A stretch of 11,840 nt of DNA from an uncultured Clostridia bacterium (GTDB lineage Bacteria > Bacillota > Clostridia > Christensenellales > Borkfalkiaceae): contig CAKQKN010000126.1 in assembly GCA_934249215.1 (NCBI GenBank), positions 1 to 11,840 on the forward strand. The letters are read 5' to 3'. Numbering within the stretch: the first letter of the stretch is position 1; each line of letters begins with the position of its first letter. This document shows positions 6,353 to 11,370 of this stretch, piece by piece. Under the pieces are notes generated by a model. The model was not told where the DNA came from, did not search any database, and worked only from the letters and a program-made list of their open reading frames with translations. Both the position numbers and the translations under genes were made by a program.

Positions 6353-6375
6353 GAAACCGACCGTTTTTCGGTTTC
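6353..6375 (-). promoter_or_regulatory. stem-loop in the nfeD leader
   Basis: GAAACCG (6353-6359) pairs perfectly with CGGTTTC (6369-6375) around a 9-nt loop. The loop contains ACCG, which could pair alternatively with the flanking CGGT. It lies 9 bases before the AGGAGG of nfeD and has no T-tract on the minus strand, so it is more likely a translational or processing element than a terminator. Confidence 0.35.
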
Positions 6376-6389
6376 GCAAGGTTTTTCAT

Positions 6390-6431
6390 AAAGTGTTTAC
6401 CATATATAATAAAGTGTTTACCATATATAAT
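6390..6431. repeat. 21-bp tandem duplication upstream of nfeD
   Basis: AAAGTGTTTACCATATATAAT occurs twice, at 6390-6410 and 6411-6431, with no differences. It lies between the DUF1836 gene and nfeD, about 60 bases ahead of the nfeD start. The unit is AT-rich and includes TATAAT-like words on the plus strand, but I cannot assemble a correctly spaced minus-strand promoter from it. Confidence 0.9.
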
Positions 6432-6460
6432 ACGGCGCGCGGGCGATTAAAATTCGCGCT

Positions 6461-7051
6461 TTATTCGTTGTCGGCGGCATCGGTCTGATCCTCGAACGTT
6501 TCGCCCAGAACGTTGCTGTTCGGAAGACTTTCGATCGTTTCCGTGGCGGCGGAGAGCGCTTCTTCGGCAAGAATTATTTCGATTATCACCGTGAGCGCCG
6601 TTTTCAGCCGCGCTTTCGCGCCCGGAAGAAGTTCGTTATAATCGGTCAGCACGTCGTCGATCAGTTTTTCCGTCGAACTGCTTTTGAAATCGTCGCTGAA
6701 AATCACGTCGCAAACGTAGCAATACAGTTCGCTTTCGGGGATAATGTCGTCGAGCCTGCTTTCGGGCGAGCCGTTCACGTAGGTCAGAAGTTTTTTTATG
6801 TTCGGGAGGGAAAGCGCGCCGCGCACGGAATTGATGATGAGAATCCGCGCAAGCGCGTTTTTGTCGTACCGTCTGTTCACCGGGTGGGCGATAAACCCGC
6901 GCGACACCCAGTTTTGCACCGCCGGCGTCGCAAGCCCGCTGATCTCCGTAACTTGCTGCATCACGAGCCCCGTCGTTCCCGTGAAAATCCCGTCCAGAAA
7001 TTCGCGCCCGCTTCGTCCCGTATATTCAATAGTGCTTCCCGGATATTCCAT
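6461..7051 (-). CDS. DUF1836 family protein, predicted MerR-like DNA-binding regulator
   Basis: This 196-residue protein contains the DUF1836 domain of Firmicutes, a helix-turn-helix module related to MerR. The diagnostic stretch runs from about residue 33 to 90: QVTEISGLATPAVQNWVSRG, then AHPVNRRYDKNALARILIIN and ALSLPNIKKLLTYVNG, i.e. recognition helix, wing and following helices. The remainder is helical with an acidic end and no metal-binding or enzymatic motif. The ATG at 7051 has GGGAGG 7 nt upstream. A consensus promoter with an internal palindrome lies directly ahead, suggesting autoregulation, and nfeD and the flotillin gene follow in the same direction, so it may control them too. 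Biological roles of DUF1836 proteins are little known; regulation of the flotillin pair is inference. Confidence 0.82.
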   Translation of the reverse strand: MEYPGSTIEYTGRSGREFLDGIFTGTTGLVMQQVTEISGLATPAVQNWVSRGFIAHPVNRRYDKNALARILIINSVRGALSLPNIKKLLTYVNGSPESRLDDIIPESELYCYVCDVIFSDDFKSSSTEKLIDDVLTDYNELLPGAKARLKTALTVIIEIILAEEALSAATETIESLPNSNVLGETFEDQTDAADNE

Positions 7052-7083
7052 TCCGTCGCCTCCCTTTGGTTATTTTCATCATG

Positions 7084-7112
7084 ATTATATCACGCATTCA
7101 TATGAATGTCAA
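7084..7112 (-). promoter_or_regulatory. consensus sigma-A promoter of the DUF1836 gene
   Basis: On the minus strand a perfect TTGACA (7112-7107) and a perfect TATAAT (7089-7084) are separated by exactly 17 bp. It lies 33 bases ahead of the start codon. It may also drive nfeD and the flotillin gene, since I find no equally good promoter between them. Confidence 0.9.
7095..7108. promoter_or_regulatory. 14-bp perfect palindrome inside the promoter spacer
   Basis: CATTCATATGAATG is a perfect palindrome that fills most of the -35/-10 spacer and touches the -35 box. MerR-type regulators bind spacer palindromes, and repressors also bind there, so this is a strong operator candidate. The DUF1836 protein encoded just downstream is the first candidate to bind it, by inference. 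Confidence 0.7.
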
Positions 7113-7214
7113 TAGTTTTTTTAAAATTTTCGCAAATATTTTTTGGCGAAAAAGGCGGTTGAACGGGCGGGGTGCGTTGCCGTGCGTCGGTGTATTGCCG
7201 TGCGGCGGCTTTTT

Positions 7215-7260
7215 AAACGCCGTCGGTTAAATGGCGTTGCTTATATGTCGGCGTTTTTTT
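7215..7260 (+). promoter_or_regulatory. competing hairpins, possible attenuator
   Basis: AAACGCCG (7215-7222) can pair with CGGCGTTT (7249-7256), an 8-bp stem running into a T-run that ends at 7260: a terminator shape, though with a 26-nt loop. The same left arm can instead pair its AACGCC (7216-7221) with GGCGTT (7233-7238). The two structures exclude each other, as in attenuators. No promoter upstream of it on this strand is convincing, and it matches no riboswitch class I know. Confidence 0.3.
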
Positions 7261-7337
7261 GGAGTGCCGTTGTTTAAATGCAGTCGGTTTTTTAAGGCGA
7301 AAGAAAACAAAGCGGTGGCGGCGACGTGTCAATCTTG

Positions 7338-7366
7338 TTGCTTTTTTGAAAAAGATGAAGTAAAAT
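7338..7366 (+). promoter_or_regulatory. weak promoter candidate of the aminopeptidase gene
   Basis: TTGCTT (7338-7343) and TAAAAT (7361-7366) are 17 bp apart, ending about 50 bases before the start codon. The -35 box matches the consensus at only three positions, so the call is tentative. Confidence 0.35.
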
Positions 7367-7378
7367 ATGAAAAAACGA

Positions 7379-7399
7379 TCCGCGGCAAGTGTCCGCGGA
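7379..7399 (+). promoter_or_regulatory. GC-rich hairpin next to the aminopeptidase ribosome site
   Basis: TCCGCGG (7379-7385) pairs with CCGCGGA (7393-7399) around the loop CAAGTGT. It ends 5 bases before GAGAGGA, the likely ribosome site. There is no T-run. It may affect translation start or mRNA stability. Confidence 0.4.
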
Positions 7400-7418
7400 C
7401 GATGAGAGGATTATACAG

Positions 7419-8537
7419 ATGAAAGATTTAAGGCTTGAAAAACTTGCGGACGTACTCGTGAACTATTCCTGCAAGGTGAAAGGCGGCGAAAAAGTGATGA
7501 TCGAGGCTTTCGGGATTCCGAACGACCTCGTCAAAGAACTGGTGAACAAGGTTTACGATGCGGGAGGATATCCGTTCGTTTACCTGCGCGACTATTCGGT
7601 TATGCGCGCGACGATAGGGCGCTCGGACGAAGAATATTGCAAGCTGTGGGCGAAATACGACGGATTCGCGATGGACGATATGGATTGTTACATCGGTGTT
7701 CGCGGCGGCGACAATTCTTGCGAAACGGGGGATATTCCCGCCGAACAGAACGGCTTTTACGAAAGGCTTTATTCTTATCCCGTTCATCACGAAAAAAGAG
7801 TTTGCAACACGCGCTGGGTGGTCTTGCGCTATCCCACGCCGTCGATGGCGCAAATGTGCGGAAAATCTACCGAAGCGTTCGAGGATTATTATTTCGACGT
7901 CTGCACTCTCGATTATGCGAAAATGGATAAGGCGATGGATTCGCTCAAAGAACTTATGGAAAAGACGGAAGAAGTCCGGCTCGTCGCACCGGGAACAGAT
8001 CTTACCTTTTCGATCAAGGGCATGCCCGCGCTGAAATGCTCGGGGCAGTGCAATATTCCCGACGGCGAGGTGTACACGGCACCCGTGAAAAACAGCGTGA
8101 ACGGCGTTATCACTTACAACGCGCCGTCGATGCAACAAGGGCTTAAGCACGAAAACGTCAGGTTGGTTTTTGAAAACGGCAAGATCGTCGAAGCGACTTC
8201 CAACTATCCCGAACAGATAAACAAAATTTTCGACACGGACGATGGCGCGCGCTACGTGGGCGAATTTGCCGTCGGTGTCAATCCGTTCATCACGAAGCCC
8301 ATGGGCGACATTCTGTTCGACGAAAAAATCGCGGGGTCCATTCACTTCACGCCCGGCTGTTGCTACGATGATTGCGATAACGGCAATCGTTCGGGCATTC
8401 ACTGGGATCTCGTGCTCGTCATGACGGAAGAATACGGCGGCGGGGAGATTTATTTCGACGGAAAGCTCGTGAGAAAGAACGGGTTGTTCGTGCTTCCCGA
8501 ACTTATGCCGCTCAATCCCGACGAACTGAAAAAGTAA
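7419..8537 (+). CDS. ampS: M29 family metalloaminopeptidase (AmpS/PepS type)
   Basis: This 372-residue cytoplasmic enzyme is predicted to remove N-terminal amino acids from peptides using two metal ions. The family's ligand series is recognisable: E217 in NIPDGEVYTAP, E282 in VGEFAVGVNP, H309 in SIHFTPG, Y316, and H328 and D330 in SGIHWDLVLVM. Spacings between the first four agree closely with those of AmpS/AmpT as I recall them, while the Y-to-H gap is about 14 residues shorter, suggesting a trimmed loop. The N-terminal substrate-side domain begins LRLEKLADVLVNYSCKVKGGEKVMIEA, typical for the family. The ATG at 7419 follows GAGAGGA; an in-frame ATG 30 bases earlier lies in the leader hairpin and is unlikely. 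It is transcribed alone; no functional partner is adjacent. Confidence 0.9.
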   Translation: MKDLRLEKLADVLVNYSCKVKGGEKVMIEAFGIPNDLVKELVNKVYDAGGYPFVYLRDYSVMRATIGRSDEEYCKLWAKYDGFAMDDMDCYIGVRGGDNSCETGDIPAEQNGFYERLYSYPVHHEKRVCNTRWVVLRYPTPSMAQMCGKSTEAFEDYYFDVCTLDYAKMDKAMDSLKELMEKTEEVRLVAPGTDLTFSIKGMPALKCSGQCNIPDGEVYTAPVKNSVNGVITYNAPSMQQGLKHENVRLVFENGKIVEATSNYPEQINKIFDTDDGARYVGEFAVGVNPFITKPMGDILFDEKIAGSIHFTPGCCYDDCDNGNRSGIHWDLVLVMTEEYGGGEIYFDGKLVRKNGLFVLPELMPLNPDELKK

Positions 8538-8564
8538 AATTCGTCGAAAAAGTAAAATTCGTCG
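8529..8564 (+). repeat. 18-bp tandem duplication spanning the aminopeptidase stop codon
   Basis: AAAAAGTAAAATTCGTCG occurs twice back to back (8529-8546 and 8547-8564). Because 18 is a multiple of three, the TAA stop at 8535-8537 is repeated in frame at 8553-8555. The remainder of 8538-8700 holds no gene and no convincing terminator. Confidence 0.9.
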
Positions 8565-8709
8565 CGGCGGGCAAACGCGCTTGCCTGGTCGTTCGAACCG
8601 AAAAAAGGGCGTTCGGGAGAAAAACGGCGCGGCGGCGGATTTTTTGCGGAACAATTTTGCGTGTTTCGTAATAAAATATCGTGAAAGCTCACAAAAAAAT
8701 CAAAAAGAA

Positions 8710-8728
8710 TTGTAAAAACAGTTTACAA
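8710..8728. promoter_or_regulatory. inverted repeat over the -35 box of the zinc-ribbon gene
   Basis: TTGTAAA (8710-8716) and TTTACAA (8722-8728) form a perfect 7-bp inverted repeat around AACAG. The right arm contains the -35 box. The symmetry and position fit an operator for an unidentified regulator. Confidence 0.45.
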
Positions 8729-8750
8729 ACGCCTACAATATAAATATAAT
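8722..8750 (+). promoter_or_regulatory. sigma-A promoter of the zinc-ribbon gene
   Basis: TTTACA (8722-8727) and a perfect TATAAT (8745-8750) are 17 bp apart. Transcription would start near 8757, leaving only a few bases before the strong GAAGGAGG ribosome site at 8765. Confidence 0.85.
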
Positions 8751-8781
8751 AAGTGAGCGATATTGAAGGAGGCGCGGCGGA

Positions 8782-8814
8782 ATGTTTTTGTGTCGTGCCG
8801 AGGGGAGATTTTAA
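8782..8814 (+). CDS. possible 10-residue leader peptide coupled to the zinc-ribbon gene
   Basis: A strong ribosome site GAAGGAGG (8765-8772) sits 9 nt before the ATG at 8782. The frame encodes MFLCRAEGRF and ends in TAA at 8812-8814, whose last A is the first base of the next gene's ATG (TAATG). This overlap is the classic arrangement for translational coupling. It is the first ribosome site after the promoter and better than the AGGGGAG of the downstream gene. The peptide shows no run of one amino acid as in classical attenuators. It could alternatively be a chance frame whose ribosome site merely loads ribosomes. Confidence 0.45.
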   Translation: MFLCRAEGRF

Positions 8815-9329
8815 TGGCTAAATACGTTTTGTGCCCGAGATGCGAGTTGAACTATATGCAGGACGGCGAACAATATTGCGACGTCTGTAAAGCAGAACTC
8901 AAAATGGGACCGCAACTTATTTTTACGGAAGACGAGGACGAAGTTTCGGGTGAAAAGCTTTGCCCCGTTTGCAAGCGCAATCTTATCGGCGAGGACGAGG
9001 AAATGTGCGAGCAGTGCCGCGAAGAACATAAATACGATAACGAGCCGGACAGCGTGGATCTCGATTCCGACGACGAATGGCGCAATTATCTCGACGACGA
9101 CGAAAAAGATCTGCCCGACGACGAGGACGGCGTGATTTCTTTCTCGCAACTTGCCGACGAGGAAAAGAGCGACGAACTCTTCAAGGATGACGAAGAAGAG
9201 GAGGAAGAGGAAGAATACGTCGACGACGAACCCGACGATTTCGACGTCGAGATCGACGAAAAGGACTTTGAAGGCGACGAGGACGAAATCCCCGACGATG
9301 ACGACGAGGATGACGACGACGATTTTTAA
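8814..9329 (+). CDS. double zinc-ribbon protein with long acidic tail
   Basis: This 171-residue protein has two CxxC-x11-CxxC zinc ribbons: C7/C10 with C22/C25, and C50/C53 with C65/C68, joined by a linker of about 24 residues. From about residue 75 onward the chain is overwhelmingly aspartate and glutamate and must be disordered, with only a short hydrophobic patch DGVISFSQLADEEK in the middle. The layout of a small nucleic-acid- or protein-binding head plus acidic tail recalls the delta subunit of Gram-positive RNA polymerase, although the head is unrelated, so a role near transcription or nucleic acids is only a guess. The ATG at 8814 follows AGGGGAG. A sigma-A promoter, a possible coupled leader ORF and an inverted repeat lie upstream, and a hairpin terminator lies about 110 bases downstream. 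I cannot name the family. Confidence 0.88.
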   Translation: MAKYVLCPRCELNYMQDGEQYCDVCKAELKMGPQLIFTEDEDEVSGEKLCPVCKRNLIGEDEEMCEQCREEHKYDNEPDSVDLDSDDEWRNYLDDDEKDLPDDEDGVISFSQLADEEKSDELFKDDEEEEEEEEYVDDEPDDFDVEIDEKDFEGDEDEIPDDDDEDDDDDF

Positions 9330-9363
9330 TCGGTCGGCTGTTTCGTTTTGTCGGCGAATTGTC

Positions 9364-9381
9364 CGATGATCGACTTATAGC
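9364..9381 (+). repeat. short dispersed motif, copy 3
   Basis: CGATGATCGACTTATAGC differs from the 11335 copy at two bases in the shared 17. It lies in the gap after the zinc-ribbon gene and before the bidirectional terminator. It is the most divergent of the four copies. Confidence 0.4.
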
Positions 9382-9437
9382 CCCGCTTAGTTCGTTTTAT
9401 CAAGCGAGTTTTGCGGGTAAGACAAATAAAAAAACGA

Positions 9438-9465
9438 GGACGCGAAAAATCTCCGCGTCCTTTTT
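9438..9465. terminator. bidirectional terminator between convergent genes
   Basis: GGACGCG (9438-9444) pairs perfectly with CGCGTCC (9454-9460) around a 9-nt loop. TTTTT follows on the plus strand and CGTTTTTTT on the minus strand. It serves the rightward zinc-ribbon gene and the leftward 304-residue gene that converge here. Confidence 0.85.
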
Positions 9466-9487
9466 CGTTGCTTTCGATTGTCGGGCG

Positions 9488-10402
9488 TTATACGAAAGTG
9501 AAATCGCATATCGAGCCGTCGGGAAGCAGGGAAAACGATACCGTGTCGACGTGGAGTTCGTGAATGAGTGCGGCGTATGGCGTCTGACCGCAAAAATAGG
9601 GAACGTAGAAGAGAAATCGACCGAAAAAGTCGGGGATAAGCGATGCGTTTTCTTTCAGTTTGTTGCTCAGATAGTCCGAATAATTTCCGCCCGCGTGCAG
9701 TTCGTCGAGAAATGCGTAGGGGATAAGTCCGTTTGCGATCGAATAGATCGATCTTTCCCGTTCGCAGGTCTTTTGGACGAGCGAAAAATCGGTTTCCGTG
9801 CGTTTTTCGACGATTTTTATCGGAATCGCCCCCGCGATTTTTTTCGTTATGACGACGTGTCCGTCCGAGCGGCAAACGCTTTCGATTTCTTCGGCGTAAA
9901 TTATTTCGATTTTCGGTCTGATCGAAAAGGCGTAAAGAAAAGTGCGCTTTGCCCTGATCGTCACGCAGAGAACGTTATTGCATAAAAAACTTTCGGCGCG
10001 TGCGTTTTGCGAAAAATATTTCGGTTCGGTAAAAAAGAAATCGGACTCGGAGGAAACGACGATTTTCGGGTACGGATCGCAAAGCAAGGCAATGCCGACT
10101 TTTTCGCCGGAAAAGTTTTTCGAGTAATATCTTTTAACGATCGGCGAAACGTTCGTCCTGAAAACGGGAAAAAGTATGAATCCGTCGTCGGTTTTTACCG
10201 ATACGGTCGAGCCGTGTCTGCCTGCCTCGGGACTCGGGAAAAATGCGGACACGGGGAGATAATTTTCGTCCTCGGGAACGAAATCCACGTGAAGATTATG
10301 CCCGCAATGTTCGAAATAGCGCAGATTGCCGTCTGCGATCCCGATAAAAACGCCGCTTACCGTAACGGCACATTTTTCATTGCTGATAACGTAAAACTTC
10401 AT
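9488..10402 (-). CDS. unrecognised 304-residue protein
   Basis: I recognise no family. The protein starts MKFYVISNEKCAVTVSGVFIG and looks rich in alternating hydrophobic residues over roughly the first 200 positions, suggesting a mostly beta structure. Examples are GIADGNLRYFEHCGHNLHVDF and GFILFPVFRTNV. A more helical region follows (about 215-265), and the end, LHVDTVSFSLLPDGSICDFTFV, returns to strand-like sequence. No signal peptide, membrane helix or catalytic motif is visible. The start at 10402 is chosen because GGGAGAG lies just upstream; an in-frame ATG at 10507 would add 35 residues without a ribosome site. The gene is divergent from the 227-residue gene and ends at a shared terminator. 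The clean ribosome site, terminator and codon use support a real gene. Confidence 0.75.
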   Translation of the reverse strand: MKFYVISNEKCAVTVSGVFIGIADGNLRYFEHCGHNLHVDFVPEDENYLPVSAFFPSPEAGRHGSTVSVKTDDGFILFPVFRTNVSPIVKRYYSKNFSGEKVGIALLCDPYPKIVVSSESDFFFTEPKYFSQNARAESFLCNNVLCVTIRAKRTFLYAFSIRPKIEIIYAEEIESVCRSDGHVVITKKIAGAIPIKIVEKRTETDFSLVQKTCERERSIYSIANGLIPYAFLDELHAGGNYSDYLSNKLKENASLIPDFFGRFLFYVPYFCGQTPYAALIHELHVDTVSFSLLPDGSICDFTFV

Positions 10403-10465
10403 AAACTCTCCCGATACGGTCGTCGAGCGCCCGCTTTCAATTATTTTTATGACAAAATCGATCGT

Positions 10466-10495
10466 TTTATGATTAAAACTAATTTCGCCCGTCAA
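10466..10495 (-). promoter_or_regulatory. weak promoter candidate of the 304-residue gene
   Basis: On the minus strand TTGACG (10495-10490) and CATAAA (10471-10466) are 18 bp apart, about 63 bases before the start codon. The -10 box matches four of six consensus bases. The 127-base divergent gap 10403-10529 must also hold the promoter of the rightward gene, for which I see only poor matches. Confidence 0.35.
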
Positions 10496-10529
10496 TAATG
10501 TAATCAATGAAAAGACGAGGTGACAAATA

Positions 10530-11213
10530 ATGAAAGGATTGACGAAAAAGCAAAGCGACGAGTTGTTTCTCCGCGCGCAAAACGCAAAAAAACAAGGGCA
10601 AACGCTTTCCCGTGTATTCAGCGAATTCGCAAAGGAAAACGGCAGATCGGCTGGCGGAATAAGGAACTATTATTATAAATGCGTTGCCGAGAAAAAGGTG
10701 TTCGGCCTTACGGCGAAATCAAACGAAAAATTTACCGAAAGTGCCGAAAACGAACTTATAGCCGCATTTTTGCGCGAAAGACGGAACTATCGCTCGATAA
10801 GAAAAACGTCCCTTTATCTTGCGGACGGGGATCCCGTTCTCGCGCTGAGACTGAGAAACAAGTTCTGCAATCTGATGAAGAAAAAACGTGAGAAAATCGA
10901 AAGCGAAATGCGATCGATGGACAAAATCGGCGCGGCGTATTTCGATCCGTATTCCGCCGTGCGCGGCAGAAAAAACCGTAAATCGATTCTGAAAAAGGAA
11001 ATCGACGATCTTCTCGATAAAATCACGCGCAAATGCGCCGCGGAGAACGAGGAACTTAAAAGAAAAATTGTCGAGCTCGAATCGATAAATCGCGTCGGCG
11101 CCGTCGAAAAGTATTCGAAAATAAAAAGCCAAGAAGAAAAAGCCGTCGGAGCGAAAGAATATTTCGGCAAAAAAGGCAAGCAAGACAAAAAGGAAAAAAT
11201 CGAAAATCTCTGA
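10530..11213 (+). CDS. basic protein with SANT/RsfA-like N-terminus and coiled-coil tail
   Basis: This 227-residue protein is very lysine-rich. Residues about 3-52 form a three-helix pattern, LTKKQSDELFLRAQNAKKQG, TLSRVFSEFAKENGRS and AGGIRNYYYKCV, that resembles the Myb/SANT-like DNA-binding unit of Gram-positive RsfA-type regulators, whose pattern is a long first helix, a ribosomal-like FxEVA turn and a final helix with aromatic residues. Residues about 65-135 are helical and basic. Residues about 147-190 (ILKKEIDDLLDKITRKCAAENEELKRKIVELES) read as a coiled coil with heptad leucines and isoleucines, followed by a charged lysine-rich tail. The ATG at 10530 has GAGGTGA upstream. RsfA is a forespore regulator in Bacillus; a DNA-binding role is plausible here but rests on pattern resemblance only. 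Confidence 0.8.
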   Translation: MKGLTKKQSDELFLRAQNAKKQGQTLSRVFSEFAKENGRSAGGIRNYYYKCVAEKKVFGLTAKSNEKFTESAENELIAAFLRERRNYRSIRKTSLYLADGDPVLALRLRNKFCNLMKKKREKIESEMRSMDKIGAAYFDPYSAVRGRKNRKSILKKEIDDLLDKITRKCAAENEELKRKIVELESINRVGAVEKYSKIKSQEEKAVGAKEYFGKKGKQDKKEKIENL

Positions 11214-11245
11214 CGGCGAACGAACAAAGCGATTTAAAATATTTA

Positions 11246-11270
11246 GAGGGAAAATCCCTTGATTATTTTT
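11246..11270 (+). terminator. weak terminator after the SANT-like gene
   Basis: AGGGA (11247-11251) and TCCCT (11255-11259) form a short stem, extended by one G-T pair, with an AAA loop, followed by GATTATTTTTT. The stem is short, so termination may be partial. Confidence 0.5.
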
Positions 11271-11287
11271 TATTAAAGTGCTAAAAT
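11259..11287 (+). promoter_or_regulatory. promoter candidate of the mrp gene
   Basis: TTGATT (11259-11264) and TAAAAT (11282-11287) are 17 bp apart. An alternative is TTGTCT (11312-11317) with GATAAT (11336-11341) at 18 bp, whose -10 box would lie within the four-copy motif. Which is used cannot be decided from sequence. Confidence 0.5.
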
Positions 11288-11334
11288 AGGGACGATTGAC
11301 GTCGCACTGCTTTGTCTTATTGCAGCAAAACGTG

Positions 11335-11351
11335 CGATAATCGACCTATAG
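11335..11351 (+). repeat. short dispersed motif, copy 4
   Basis: CGATAATCGACCTATAG shares its 15-base core ATAATCGACCTATAG exactly with copy 1, and the flanks also agree (GTGCGA before, CTTTT shortly after). It ends 19 bases before the mrp start codon. Confidence 0.55.
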
Positions 11352-11370
11352 ACTACTTTTCGGAGAAATT

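Larger units (their letters stand above)
7113..7418 (+). other. gene-free G/T-rich leader region upstream of the aminopeptidase gene
   Basis: No credible gene is present. After an AT-rich part, the plus strand from about 7150 to 7330 is rich in G and T. It contains a degenerate 18-bp-period repeat (TTGCCGTGCGTCGG at 7177-7190 and TTGCCGTGCGGCGG at 7195-7208), overlapping hairpins at 7215-7260, a weak promoter and a hairpin next to the ribosome site, listed separately. A 63-codon open frame at 7231-7422 has no ribosome site and unusual composition, and I do not call it. Confidence 0.5.

Noticed and set aside
6330..6389. A longer N-terminus for NfeD
   Set aside because: The upstream ATG has no ribosome site and lies at the edge of the tandem repeat, whereas the ATG at 6329 has a perfect AGGAGG.
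6390..6431. Promoter boxes within the 21-bp tandem repeat
   Set aside because: TATAAT-like words exist but no -35 box at 16-18 bp could be found for a gene in the right direction.
7231..7422. A 63-codon frame (Cys/Phe/Lys-rich) in the aminopeptidase leader
   Set aside because: No ribosome site, a G/T-rich repeated background, and it runs over a hairpin into the start of the next gene.
7428..8654. A 408-codon open frame on the minus strand
   Set aside because: It is exactly antisense to the M29 aminopeptidase, rich in His/Arg/Phe as expected of a mirror frame, and has no ribosome site or recognisable domain.
10007..10498. A 163-codon open frame on the plus strand
   Set aside because: Antisense to the 304-residue gene. 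The minus-strand gene has the ribosome site and terminator, and this frame has neither.
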